Assembly (NCBI GenBank): GCA_900467685.1
Contig: UBQX01000023.1
Coordinates: 1 to 51,564 of the forward strand
Origin: Hyphomicrobiales bacterium
Lineage (GTDB): Bacteria; Pseudomonadota; Alphaproteobacteria; Rhizobiales; Rhizobiaceae
Reading direction: 5' to 3'
DNA length: 51,564 nucleotides
Shown: one piece after another, positions 18,832 to 26,988 of the stretch
Position numbering within the stretch: the first letter of the stretch is position 1
Layout of the letters: every line of letters begins with the position of its first letter
Position numbers and translations under genes: made by a program
Notes under the pieces: generated by a model
Databases searched by the model: none
What the model was told of the DNA's origin: nothing
What the model saw: only the letters and a program-made list of their open reading frames with translations

Positions 18832-19713
18832 ATGCCCCACACCGCTATGAATGATGTGCTGACGAGAATCTCTGATGTCTTCGGCAGTTGGGGCGCAGGA
18901 ACCACACTCGACGAGATGCGTGACGGCTTTGCGCAGCTGGTCTCCAGCGGAAGGCGGCCGCGCGAGGTCCGTAATGTGGATGCGGCCGGCGTTCCGGGCG
19001 CTTGGATCGGCAACGAGACGGCGGAGCGCGTTGTGCTCTATTGCCATGGCGGCGGCTATCAGATGGGGTCGATCCTTTCCCATGGCGACCTCATGCAGAG
19101 ACTGGCGGACGAGAGCGGGGCAAAAGTCTTCGGCTTCGATTACAGGCTGGCACCGGAGCACCGGTATCCCGCGGCCCTTGAAGACGCTCTAACGGTCTAT
19201 GACTGGCTCCTGGCGAATGGAATTCGGCCGGAAAGACTGGCGGTCGCAGGGGATTCCGCCGGCGCGGGACTGGCTCTCGCCCTGTTGCTGAAGTTGCGCA
19301 CGCTCGGCCGCCCCATGCCGGCCGCCGCGGTTTTCCTCTCGCCCTGGCTCGACCTGCAGGCACGCAGCGCCACCTACGAAACCATGGCAGCGCTGGACCC
19401 GCTGACCCAACGGGACAAGGTTTTGCGCATGGCAAGAACCTATCTCGGAAAGCAGGGCGACGCGACCGACCCCCTGGCGTCACCGATCGAGGGCGACATG
19501 GCGGGAATGCCACCCATCCTTGTCCATGTCGGAGGCTCGGAAACGGTCCTTGGCGATTCCGAATTGCTGCTCGACCGTGCTGCGCGCGCCGGAACCGATG
19601 TGAAGGTCGATATCTGGCCGGGCATGATCCATCATTTCCAGGTCTTTCCCGAGCTTGTGGAAGCGGAACAGTCACTGAGACAGATCGGCGCCTATCTGAA
19701 GGAAAAGCTTTGA
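18832..19713 (+). CDS. HSL-family alpha/beta hydrolase (esterase/lactonase)
   Basis: A 293-residue hydrolase of the hormone-sensitive lipase group. The oxyanion-hole motif HGGGY (72-76), nucleophile motif GDSAGAG (Ser142), acidic residue in VGGSETVLGDSE (about 237-242) and catalytic His in GMIHHF (about 267) are all present. It starts 20 bases after the TetR stop and is probably co-transcribed with it. Family members hydrolyse short esters or lactones; ring-opening of a lactone intermediate would suit this pathway but is inference. Confidence 0.86.
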   Translation: MPHTAMNDVLTRISDVFGSWGAGTTLDEMRDGFAQLVSSGRRPREVRNVDAAGVPGAWIGNETAERVVLYCHGGGYQMGSILSHGDLMQRLADESGAKVFGFDYRLAPEHRYPAALEDALTVYDWLLANGIRPERLAVAGDSAGAGLALALLLKLRTLGRPMPAAAVFLSPWLDLQARSATYETMAALDPLTQRDKVLRMARTYLGKQGDATDPLASPIEGDMAGMPPILVHVGGSETVLGDSELLLDRAARAGTDVKVDIWPGMIHHFQVFPELVEAEQSLRQIGAYLKEKL

Positions 19714-19723
19714 TCAGGAAAAA

Positions 19724-19757
19724 CGGGTGCGGCCTGGTGAAGCCCAGGCCGCACCCG
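19724..19757. terminator. Bidirectional terminator, hydrolase/SDR
   Basis: A perfect 14-bp stem (CGGGTGCGGCCTGG) with loop TGAAGC, flanked by AAAAA at 19719-19723, which gives a U-run for minus-strand transcripts. It lies between convergent stops at 19713 and 19765. Confidence 0.85.
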
Positions 19758-19764
19758 GCGGCTT

Positions 19765-20517
19765 TCAAGCCTGGGAGATACCCATTCCGCCGGAAACGCC
19801 CAGCGTTTCACCGGTCACGTAGCCGGCCTCGCGCGAAGCAATGAAGGCAACGGCGGCGGCGACCTCTTCGGCCCGCCCAAGCCGGCGCAAAAGCGTCGCA
19901 TTCTCCATGACCTTGAGCAGTTTCTCGCCGCCTGCGGCGACCGCCTCGCGCAGGAGTGGCGTGTTGATCGGTCCGGGCAGGATCGAGTTGGCGGTAATGC
20001 CATATCGCGCGTTTTCCAGCGCAATCGACTTGGTGAACGCGATGAGCCCGCCTTTGGCCGCCGCATAGACGGCTCCGCCGCGGGACCCGAGCCGGCCGGC
20101 TTCCGAGCCGATGTTGACGATACGCCCGAAACGGCTCTTCTGCATGGCCGGCAGGACGGCCTTGGTGACGGCAAAGGCCGCCTCCAGATTGATCGCCAGA
20201 AGACGCCGCCAGTCCTCTTCGCTCGTATCGGTGAAAAAGGCATGCTGATCGATGCCGGCGTTGTTCACGGCGATATCAAAAGGGCCGGTTTCGGCAATGA
20301 GACGACCAAGCCTGGCAAAATCAGTCAGATCGACAACTGCAACACGGACGCCAGCGCCGCAGGTCTCGGCGGTTGCCCGCGCGGTCGTTTCGTTGCGGTC
20401 GAAGAGCACTACATGCGCGCCCTCTTCGGCCAGCCGTTGAACGATGGCTGCGCCGATGCCGCTGGCCCCGCCGGTTACCATGGCACGCAGCCCTTGCAGG
20501 CGAGTGGAAACGCTCAT
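19765..20517 (-). CDS. SDR dehydrogenase, BadH-like
   Basis: A 250-residue SDR: TGGASGIG nucleotide motif, NNAGIDQ, NIGSEAG, the catalytic Tyr/Lys in AVYAAAKGGLIAFTKSIA, and a C-terminal GETLGVSGGMGI. The region AVYAAAKGGLIAFTKSIALENARYGIT resembles 2-hydroxycyclohexanecarboxyl-CoA dehydrogenase (BadH). It is the last gene of the Rieske oxygenase operon and starts two bases before the end of the crotonase gene. It could oxidise either a cis-dihydrodiol or a ring-hydroxy acyl-CoA; sequence alone does not decide. Confidence 0.85.
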   Translation of the reverse strand: MSVSTRLQGLRAMVTGGASGIGAAIVQRLAEEGAHVVLFDRNETTARATAETCGAGVRVAVVDLTDFARLGRLIAETGPFDIAVNNAGIDQHAFFTDTSEEDWRRLLAINLEAAFAVTKAVLPAMQKSRFGRIVNIGSEAGRLGSRGGAVYAAAKGGLIAFTKSIALENARYGITANSILPGPINTPLLREAVAAGGEKLLKVMENATLLRRLGRAEEVAAAVAFIASREAGYVTGETLGVSGGMGISQA

Positions 20518-20518
20518 C

Positions 20519-21334
20519 TCACTCGCCCCTGAAGACAGGGTGCCGCCTGGCAATCACGGCATTCAGGCCCTCCAGAGCGTCGGCGGTGCCTGACAGTGCT
20601 GCCACCTCTCTCGCCTCATCGGGCAGGCTCGCGTCGAAGCCTCGACCCAATCCGTTCCACATCAGGCGCTTGGTTGCGGCAAGGGACTTCGGTGCGCCGG
20701 CAGCAATCTGCCTTGCGACCTTCAACACTTCCTCGTCCAGCTGATCGTCAGCGACGACGCGCGTGACGAGACCGATCCGCTCTGCCTCTTCGGCCTCCAC
20801 GATCCGGTTGGTCAACACCAGATCCATCGCGCGTCGAAAGCCGACAAGCTTGCCGAGCAGCGCCGTGGCACCGCCATCAGGGGCCATGCCGACGCGGGTG
20901 GCGCCGGCCATGATCTTGGCGGACGCCCCGCAAATGACGATATCCGAACAGCAGACGAGCCCCATTCCGGCACCGCCTGCGGCAAAGCCCTGCACCTTGG
21001 TGATGACCGGCACGCCGAGATTGACGAGGGCGGACACACAGATCTGCAGATAAGCCGTCGCCATGCGCAGGAAGTCAGGCAATGCCTCGCCCTTGGAGGC
21101 AAACTCCTTGACGTCTCCACCCCCGCAAAAAAGCTTGCCGTTGCCGGAGAGGATGACGGCACGCACGCGGCGGTCGCCATGGACCGTCATGACGGCGTCC
21201 TGCAGGGCCCGCATCAGCTCGATATTGAACCCGTTGCCGGCTTCCGGCCGATTGAGCTGAATATTGGCGATGCCTTCGCCGAAGGTCAGCCGAACAGGCC
21301 CCTCGGCGACCAGGGTTTCATCTCCCTCGAACAT
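20519..21334 (-). CDS. Crotonase-family protein, PaaG-like
   Basis: A 271-residue enoyl-CoA hydratase/isomerase-fold protein. The CoA-binding oxyanion segments are clear (GNGKLFCGGGDVKEFA and VQGFAAGGAGMGLVCCSDIVI). The first hydratase glutamate is replaced by Met in this alignment, and the second position carries Asp (GMAPDGGA), as in PaaG-type isomerases. It is therefore more likely an isomerase or ring-modifying enzyme than a classic hydratase. The ATG follows GAGGGAGGGC. Third gene of the operon oxygenase alpha, oxygenase beta, crotonase, SDR. Confidence 0.84.
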   Translation of the reverse strand: MFEGDETLVAEGPVRLTFGEGIANIQLNRPEAGNGFNIELMRALQDAVMTVHGDRRVRAVILSGNGKLFCGGGDVKEFASKGEALPDFLRMATAYLQICVSALVNLGVPVITKVQGFAAGGAGMGLVCCSDIVICGASAKIMAGATRVGMAPDGGATALLGKLVGFRRAMDLVLTNRIVEAEEAERIGLVTRVVADDQLDEEVLKVARQIAAGAPKSLAATKRLMWNGLGRGFDASLPDEAREVAALSGTADALEGLNAVIARRHPVFRGE

Positions 21335-21362
21335 GCTGCCCTCCCTCCGTTCTTGCGCTCTC

Positions 21363-21920
21363 TCAGACGAGGAAAGACAGCGTGTAGATCGGCTTATTGT
21401 TGTTGATCAGGACGACCTTCTTGTAGGCCATCTTCAGCTCACCGTTGATGCGACGCAGACTGTACTCGTTGCGCGAGGCCCACATGGTGTCGCCGCGCAG
21501 GTTGGTCTCGAAGATTTGCGCGTTGCACATGACCTTGATGTCGTTGTTGTCCGACTCGATCAGCTCGAAATTGGAGACGACCCTGGCCAATTGCGACGGC
21601 GGTGTCTGCGAATGCCGGCGGCCGGTCTTCAGCTGCCGGATCCGCAGCGATATGCGCGAGCGATTGTCGTAGATCAGCGACATGTCCCGTTCGGGATCGG
21701 TGTCGGTTCCGTTGGCCGGAACCCAATAGATGGCGTCGTCCGACCAGAGTTCCTCCCAGGCATCATAGTCATGGATGTCCTGCAGGCGCGCCTCGCGGAA
21801 GACGAATTGCTGCACCTCATGATAGAGTTCGGGATTGAAGGTCTTTGAAAAGACGCGGCCCTTCCCGACCCATTCCTTCAGGATGTCGGGACCGTCGATC
21901 ACTTCTGCTTCCGCTGCCAT
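21363..21920 (-). CDS. Rieske ring-hydroxylating oxygenase, beta subunit
   Basis: A 185-residue beta subunit of the SnoaL/NTF2-like fold: HEVQQFVFREARLQDIHDYDAWEELWSDDAIYWVPA is the family signature, followed by YDNRSRISLRIRQLKTGRRHSQTPPSQLARVVSN. The ATG at 21920 lies one base after the alpha-subunit stop codon, with GGAAG inside the alpha 3' end, so the two subunits are made in equal amounts. Beta subunits are structural partners in alpha3beta3 oxygenases. Confidence 0.92.
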   Translation of the reverse strand: MAAEAEVIDGPDILKEWVGKGRVFSKTFNPELYHEVQQFVFREARLQDIHDYDAWEELWSDDAIYWVPANGTDTDPERDMSLIYDNRSRISLRIRQLKTGRRHSQTPPSQLARVVSNFELIESDNNDIKVMCNAQIFETNLRGDTMWASRNEYSLRRINGELKMAYKKVVLINNNKPIYTLSFLV

Positions 21921-21921
21921 T

Positions 21922-23178
21922 TTATTCTGCTTCCATGATTGAAAGATAGTGACGCCAGATCTCGCGCGACGGCAGATCGTCGGTGGAATGTCCGATGAGG
22001 AACCCATCTTCATCGCGCCGTTCGCGATGTTCGCCCCGCTTCAGATAGAGATATTCGGGATCGCGGATCTCAAGCCCGCGCTGATTGCGCTCGTACATTT
22101 CGGTATCGTCGGCCAGCAGGAAGCCGGCGGGACCGACAGATCCCATGGTCTGCTGCCGAAGCCGCCGGTTGATGTCCGGCGCGCCCTTGAACTGGATCGC
22201 GGTCGAGTGCTGGATCGATTCGTTTGCCGAGACCGGCTGGATGACGAAAATCTGGATCTCGGCAATGAACAGATTGGGGAAGATCATCACGTGCGGCGAA
22301 CCGTCGATCATGATCTCGCGTGCCCGCTCTTCACCATAGGCCTCCTTCATCTGGCGGGTATATTCGGGCAAACGTTCCGTCGTCGTGCCGAACCAGCTGA
22401 GCGGTTCGCCACGCCGGCGAAATTCAGGGCGCGGATCGACTTCCGTATGTCCGTTGCCGAAGCTGCGGGTCACGGCGACCGCATCGTTGCCATAAAGGCT
22501 GCCGATGGCGCTGTCGGAGACGGAAAAGATCGAGGAATGCACGAAGCCCGGATGATAGCCGTCGCATTCGTTTTCCAGAATGAACTTCCAGTTGGCGCGT
22601 GTCCGATGCCGCAGGAAGCCAGCCGAAATCTCGATTTCGCCGGTCGGAGAATTGTCGCACAGCTGGTCGATCGTGCGCCTTGCTCCGCCCAGGTGCTCCT
22701 CAAGCGTGGGGCCTTCCTGCGCCATCGAGCCGAAGACGAAGCCGCGATAGATCGCGATGCGCGGCACTTTGGAGAGGCCCAGCTTCGACTTGTCGGTTCC
22801 CTCGTAGCCTTCGGGGAAGGCGTAGTTCATCAGCTCGCCGGAATTGGAGAATGTCCAGGAATGATATGGACAGGTGAAGCGTGCCCGATTGCCCTTCTCC
22901 TGCACGCAGACCGCATTGCCGCGATGCGGGCAGCGATTGAGCAGCAGTTGAATTTCACCGTTGCGGTCGCGGACCATGAGAACGGGCATCGGCCCGATCG
23001 ACTTCGTGACGAAGTCATTGACGTTCGGAACCTCGCTGACGTGCCCGACATAGACCCAGGTGCGGAACCAGATCTTTTCGACCTCTTCCTTGAAGATCTC
23101 GTCGTCATAATAAAGCGAGCCATGGACCATCCCGGGCTGGATCAGCTTCTTCCATTTCGAGTGTACATACTGCTCCAT
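21922..23178 (-). CDS. Rieske ring-hydroxylating oxygenase, alpha subunit
   Basis: A 418-residue catalytic subunit. Rieske ligands C83, H85, C103, H106 (CPHRGNAV...CPYHSW). The mononuclear iron site has the bridging D206, H209 and H214 (NECDGYHPGFVH), with the third ligand probably in LLADDTEMYERN. The ATG follows AAAGGAAC. With the beta subunit, the ferredoxin at 13054 and the reductase at 26989 this makes a class IIA-like three-component dioxygenase. General form is near the terephthalate/salicylate/cumate oxygenases that act on carboxylated rings. The substrate is not known. Its operon neighbours are CoA-handling enzymes, so a CoA-thioester substrate is possible (inference). Confidence 0.93.
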   Translation of the reverse strand: MEQYVHSKWKKLIQPGMVHGSLYYDDEIFKEEVEKIWFRTWVYVGHVSEVPNVNDFVTKSIGPMPVLMVRDRNGEIQLLLNRCPHRGNAVCVQEKGNRARFTCPYHSWTFSNSGELMNYAFPEGYEGTDKSKLGLSKVPRIAIYRGFVFGSMAQEGPTLEEHLGGARRTIDQLCDNSPTGEIEISAGFLRHRTRANWKFILENECDGYHPGFVHSSIFSVSDSAIGSLYGNDAVAVTRSFGNGHTEVDPRPEFRRRGEPLSWFGTTTERLPEYTRQMKEAYGEERAREIMIDGSPHVMIFPNLFIAEIQIFVIQPVSANESIQHSTAIQFKGAPDINRRLRQQTMGSVGPAGFLLADDTEMYERNQRGLEIRDPEYLYLKRGEHRERRDEDGFLIGHSTDDLPSREIWRHYLSIMEAE

Positions 23179-23228
23179 TGGTCGTTCCTTTCAGTCAGAG
23201 CCTGCCCGACAAGTCGGCCCGCCCTTTT

Positions 23229-23255
23229 AATAAACCGGACGACCATATTTTTATT
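23229..23255. promoter_or_regulatory. 24-bp cluster operator, site D (Rieske operon)
   Basis: Left arm AATAA is intact; centre ACCGGACGACCATA; the right arm is TTTTT, with a TTATT three bases further on. It lies 51 bp upstream of the oxygenase alpha start. Confidence 0.6.
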
Positions 23256-23309
23256 AAGGCGAGCCTGTCTTGTCAATCGCCAAGTCGGGGAAAATGACGA
23301 AGAGGGAGG

Positions 23310-24083
23310 CTATCGACCCTTGAAAGCGGGTTTCGTCTTCGCCAGAAAGGCGGAAATTCCGGCCTCAGCGTCCTCGGACGCGAAGACGCGCGCCTGACCC
23401 ACAGCCTCCATTTCCATGCCCGCCAGGTCGTCACCCGCATGGCGGAGGATTCGCTTGGACATGGCGAGCGCCATGGTCGGACCAGCGGCCAGCCGCTCGG
23501 CAAAGGCCTTCACGGACGATGCAAAGCTTTCGTCCGGATAGACGTCCGCACAGAGCCCCAGCGCCCGCGCCTCCTCCGCCCCCAGGAGTTTTCCGGTGAA
23601 GATGAGGTAGGCCGCCCGCTGGTAGCCCAGCGTCTCGCGCAGAAATGTATGAAGCCCCGCATCGCACATGATCCCGATCGCGCTGTAAGGCGACCCAAGC
23701 TTGGCATTCTGGGAGCAGAGTACGATGTCACAGGCGGCTGCAATGCCGAAACCTCCACCGACGCAAGCCCCTTCGACCGCCGCAATCACCGGCACCGGCA
23801 CAGCGCGCAACGCTCTCAGCGCGGGATTGACCTGTCCATCGATCACTGCAAATGCGTCGGTCTTGCTGGGCGAAATCTCGCTCACGTCGAAGCCTGCGCA
23901 GAAATTGCGACCGGCACCTCTGATGACGACGGCCCGCGCCGCGCTGCGGGCGATGTTCAGCGCTGCGTCGTGCAGCGCAAGCCAGTCTTCGCCACGCAAG
24001 GCATTTCTCGCCTCCGGCCGGTCCAGAAGGATTTCGGCGATCCCGCCTTTATAGCTGAGCCTGACGGCTGCACCTCTGCTCAT
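23310..24083 (-). CDS. Crotonase-family protein
   Basis: A 257-residue enoyl-CoA hydratase/isomerase-fold protein: oxyanion segments GAGRNFCAGFDVSEI and VEGACVGGGFGIAAACDIVL, then SAIGIMCDAGLHTFLRETLG. The first catalytic Glu position is Gly and the second region carries Asp, so hydratase activity is doubtful. The ATG at 24083 follows GGAGGGAAC. It is divergent from the acyl-CoA dehydrogenase at 24211, with site E between them. The exact reaction is not assignable. Confidence 0.84.
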   Translation of the reverse strand: MSRGAAVRLSYKGGIAEILLDRPEARNALRGEDWLALHDAALNIARSAARAVVIRGAGRNFCAGFDVSEISPSKTDAFAVIDGQVNPALRALRAVPVPVIAAVEGACVGGGFGIAAACDIVLCSQNAKLGSPYSAIGIMCDAGLHTFLRETLGYQRAAYLIFTGKLLGAEEARALGLCADVYPDESFASSVKAFAERLAAGPTMALAMSKRILRHAGDDLAGMEMEAVGQARVFASEDAEAGISAFLAKTKPAFKGR

Positions 24084-24098
24084 GCGTTCCCTCCAAAA

Positions 24099-24126
24099 AA
24101 TAATCCGGCCAGACGTTCGTTTTATG
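24099..24126. promoter_or_regulatory. Degenerate cluster operator, site E
   Basis: Left arm AATAA with TCCGGCCAGACGTT; the right arm is degenerate (CGTTTTATG). It lies in the divergent promoter between the crotonase (24083) and acyl-CoA dehydrogenase (24211). Confidence 0.45.
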
Positions 24127-24210
24127 ACTTGGCATATTAGGGTGCTTCGTGCCATTTTCAACCCCATTCAAACGGCTTGCCGTCGCCTGCGCCCCCAAGG
24201 AGGAGAGAAA

Positions 24211-25407
24211 ATGAATATCAACGTGTCGACAGGATCGGACAAACATGCACGGGAGTTTCGCCTTGCCGATCCCCTGTTCCTGACCGACGAACACAGGATG
24301 CTGCGCGACGTCGTCCGCCGCTTCGTTGAAAAGGAAGTTGTGCCGCACGGCGAGACCTGGGAGCGCGAAGGCAAGATCCCGCGCGACATGTTCCTGAAGC
24401 TCGGAGAGCTCGGACTTCTCGGCATGCAGCACGAGGAGGACTATGGCGGCACGAAGATGGGGACGCTGGCCTCTGTCGTCTTCGGCGAGGAACTGTCCCG
24501 GTCGTCATTCGGCGGTTTCACCTCGTCCGTCACCGTTCATACCGACATGTCCGCCAGCCACATCACCCGCGTGGGAACGCCCGAACAGAAGGCGCGCTTC
24601 CTGCCCGACCTCATCGCGGGCCGCAAGGTCTGCGCCATCGGGGTCACCGAGGCCAGCGCGGGCTCCGATGTGGCCCGCATCCGCACACGCGCCGTCCGCG
24701 ACGGCAATGACTGGGTGATCAACGGCACGAAGATGTTCATCACCAATGCCGTCTATGGTGACCTCGTCATCCTCGCCGCCAGAACCGGCGACCTTGAGGC
24801 GGGCGCGCGCGGCATTTCGCTGTTCATCGTGCCGACGGACACGCCCGGATTCCAGGTTGCGAGCAAGCTCGAGAAGCATGGCTGGCTTTGCTCGGACACC
24901 GCCGAACTGGCCTTCACCGACATGCGCATTCCCGCCGAAAACCTGCTGGGCGAAGAAAATCGTGGCTTTCATGCCATCATGCGTGGCTTCGAGCACGAAC
25001 GTCTGATGATCGGTGCCTTCTGTGCCGGCGAAGGCGCAAAGGCCATCGAGCTCACTCTGGATTATGTGCGCACCAGAACGGCATTCGGGAAGTCCCTTTG
25101 GGACCAGCAGGCCACCCGGCAGCGGCTGTCGGATCTTGCCTCGAAGGTCGCCATGATCCGGGCGCTGACCTATCAGACTGCCGCCGCGATTGACGCGGGC
25201 CATCCGGTCAGCCTGGAAACGGCGATGATCAAATCCGTCGGGCCGGAAATCCTGCATGACGTGGTGCATGGCTGCCTGCAGCTTCACGGTGGAACAGGCT
25301 ATATGCGCGGCACGCCGATCGAGCGCATGGCCCGCGATGCGCGCATCCTGCGCATTGGTGGCGGCGCGACCGAAGTCATGCTGGAAGAGGTCGCCAAGCG
25401 CATCTGA
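24211..25407 (+). CDS. Acyl-CoA dehydrogenase (1)
   Basis: A 398-residue FAD acyl-CoA dehydrogenase. Family segments: GVTEASAGSDVARIRT, NGTKMFITNA, the helix with the likely catalytic base (GFEHERLMIGAF), ALTYQTAAAI, and QLHGGTGYMRGTPIERMARDARI. The usual C-terminal catalytic Glu (IYEGT) reads RIGGGAT, so the base is predicted to be the Glu in HERL, as in long-chain and isovaleryl-CoA dehydrogenases. The ATG at 24211 has AGGAGGAG in front. It would introduce an alpha,beta double bond in a pathway acyl-CoA. Confidence 0.9.
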   Translation: MNINVSTGSDKHAREFRLADPLFLTDEHRMLRDVVRRFVEKEVVPHGETWEREGKIPRDMFLKLGELGLLGMQHEEDYGGTKMGTLASVVFGEELSRSSFGGFTSSVTVHTDMSASHITRVGTPEQKARFLPDLIAGRKVCAIGVTEASAGSDVARIRTRAVRDGNDWVINGTKMFITNAVYGDLVILAARTGDLEAGARGISLFIVPTDTPGFQVASKLEKHGWLCSDTAELAFTDMRIPAENLLGEENRGFHAIMRGFEHERLMIGAFCAGEGAKAIELTLDYVRTRTAFGKSLWDQQATRQRLSDLASKVAMIRALTYQTAAAIDAGHPVSLETAMIKSVGPEILHDVVHGCLQLHGGTGYMRGTPIERMARDARILRIGGGATEVMLEEVAKRI

Positions 25408-25419
25408 CGCGCAAGAAAA

Positions 25420-25449
25420 ATGCAGACCCGGCTTTGACCGGGTCTGCAT
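25420..25449. terminator. Bidirectional terminator, dehydrogenase/racemase
   Basis: A perfect 12-bp stem (ATGCAGACCCGG) with loop CTTTGA between convergent stops at 25407 and 25453. AAAAA at 25416-25420 supplies a U-run for the minus-strand racemase transcript. Confidence 0.88.
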
Positions 25450-25452
25450 GCT

Positions 25453-26586
25453 TTAGACCAGAACATTCGCCGCCTTCATGGCGGCGATTTCGTCATCGGA
25501 GTAGCCGATCGTCCGCAGGATTTCTGCCGTGTCCGCGCCCGGAGCGCGCGGCGAGCGGATTGGCCCAGCCGGCGTCCGGTCGAAGCGCGGCGCCGGCGCC
25601 GCCTGCATCACGCCATCCTGTCGGACGAAAATGCCTCTTGCGGCGTTATGAGGATGCTGTTCCACCTCGTCAAGCGTCAGAACGGGCGCCACGCAGGCGT
25701 CGCTTCCCTCGAATATCCGGACCCATTCGTCTCGGGTCTTCTGGCGGAAGACATCTGCATAGGCTGCGCTGAGACGGGGCCAGTTGTCCTTGTTCATCTG
25801 CTCGCGCGGCGGCACATGTTCCAGCCCGGCCTTCTGGCAAAGTTCGGCAAAAAACTGCGGCTCGATGGGGGCCACGGAAATCGATTTGCCATCCGCGGTT
25901 TCGTAGCAGCGGTAATAGGGCGCGCCGCCATCCAGCATGTTGTGCTCGCGCTGAAGGTCCCAGCTTCCGTTCTGGAACATCCAGTGGAAAACGCCCATGA
26001 GGGCCGGAACGCCGTCGACGATTGCCGCATCCACCACCTGCCCCTTGCCCGAGACCTGTCGTTCGAGCAGGGCCGCGAGAATGCCGAAAATCAGAAACAT
26101 CGTCCCGCCACCGTAATCGGCAACGAGGTTCAGCGGCGACACAGGCGGCCGGTCCGGACTGCCGATGGCCGCCAGCGCGCCAGACAGCGACATGTAGTTC
26201 AGGTCGTGCCCGGCAAGAGGCGCCAGCGGGCCTGTCTGCCCCCAGCCGGTCATCCGGGCATAGACAAGGCGGGCATTGCGCGCGTGGCACTCCGCGGGGC
26301 CTAAGCCGAGGCGTTCCATGACGCCAGGCCGGAAGCCTTCGATCAGGGCATCCGCAGTTTCGACGAGACGGAAGACCGCCTCGCGCCCGGCCTCCGACTT
26401 CAGGTCCAGCGCGATCGAACGCTTGTTGCGTCGATTGACATTGGCGACATCCTGTTTGCCCGACGCCCTGTCGATGACGATCACGTCGGCGCCCAGATCC
26501 GCCAGAAGCTGGCCCGCAAGGGGGCCAGGCCCGAGGCCCGCAAACTCGAGAACTGTGATATGTGAAAGCGGCCCGCTACGGCTCAT
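25453..26586 (-). CDS. Alpha-methylacyl-CoA racemase (family III CoA-transferase fold)
   Basis: A 377-residue CaiB/BaiF-fold enzyme very close in sequence to mycobacterial MCR and human AMACR rather than to ordinary CoA-transferases: VLEFAGLGPGPLAGQLLADLGAD, RLVYARMTGWGQTGPLAPLAGHDLNYMSL, NMLDGGAPYYRCYETADGK. The racemase residues H127, D157 and E242 are in place, offset by one from MCR H126/D156/E241. The reaction interconverts R and S 2-methylacyl-CoAs so that S-specific acyl-CoA dehydrogenases can act. The ATG at 26586 follows GGAGGAG. Its presence implies that a 2-methyl-branched acyl-CoA arises in the pathway. Confidence 0.9.
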   Translation of the reverse strand: MSRSGPLSHITVLEFAGLGPGPLAGQLLADLGADVIVIDRASGKQDVANVNRRNKRSIALDLKSEAGREAVFRLVETADALIEGFRPGVMERLGLGPAECHARNARLVYARMTGWGQTGPLAPLAGHDLNYMSLSGALAAIGSPDRPPVSPLNLVADYGGGTMFLIFGILAALLERQVSGKGQVVDAAIVDGVPALMGVFHWMFQNGSWDLQREHNMLDGGAPYYRCYETADGKSISVAPIEPQFFAELCQKAGLEHVPPREQMNKDNWPRLSAAYADVFRQKTRDEWVRIFEGSDACVAPVLTLDEVEQHPHNAARGIFVRQDGVMQAAPAPRFDRTPAGPIRSPRAPGADTAEILRTIGYSDDEIAAMKAANVLV

Positions 26587-26628
26587 CGGCTCCTCCATCG
26601 ATGTCGATACTTCTAACAATGGTCAAAT

Positions 26629-26652
26629 AATAAACCGTTCATCCGGCATGTG
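26629..26652. promoter_or_regulatory. Degenerate cluster operator, site F (racemase)
   Basis: AATAA followed by ACCGTTCATCCGGC, right arm not conserved (ATGTG). Located 43 bp upstream of the racemase start, the same distance as site B from its gene. Confidence 0.45.
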
Positions 26653-26875
26653 AAAGAGGAATTTTCCATTGTTCCGCCATGACATGGGAGCCGCTCGGGC
26701 GGCGGTATCATGATCCGGCAATTCCCAGCCGATCGCTTGTCCAAGGTATCTATTGCCGCAGGATGCTCCAAGACATAGGCATTCGCAATGCCTCGCTGTT
26801 GAACGACCGATGAAATGGTGCTTCTCTCCAATGGGCCCATCGTCGCCCTGGTCGAGCGAAGTCTCATACGTAATT

Positions 26876-26899
26876 AATAAACCGATTGACCGTCTTATT
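26876..26899. promoter_or_regulatory. 24-bp cluster operator, site G (ferredoxin reductase)
   Basis: Perfect AATAA and TTATT arms with centre ACCGATTGACCGTC. It lies 90 bp upstream of the reductase gene, next to an AT-rich run (TATATATA) that could hold a -10 box. Confidence 0.75.
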
Positions 26900-26988
26900 A
26901 TATATATGTCAATCTCACGCGAAAGAACCTTGGCGGCGTCCCGTCATCGCGTTCATTCAGTTCCATGTGAGAAACAGGTCAAATAGCT

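Larger units (their letters stand above)
26587..26988. other. Divergent promoter region with two operators
   Basis: A 402-base gap between the racemase and reductase starts. Site F lies beside the racemase and site G beside the reductase. The middle (about 26655-26870) holds no convincing gene; short frames there lack ribosome sites and family resemblance. Confidence 0.6.

Noticed and set aside
19765-23178. Phenylacetyl-CoA or benzoyl-CoA epoxide pathways (Paa, Box)
   Set aside because: PaaG-like crotonases are present, but no multicomponent PaaABCE or BoxB oxygenase and no PaaZ or BoxC-type gene is seen.
25453-26586. Itaconate CoA-transferase (Ict) for the CaiB-fold gene
   Set aside because: The MaoC hydratase and CitE-like lyase made this tempting, but the sequence follows AMACR/MCR closely, including all three racemase residues.
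26613-26867. 84-codon minus-strand frame between sites F and G
   Set aside because: No ribosome site, no family resemblance, and it overlaps a regulatory region.
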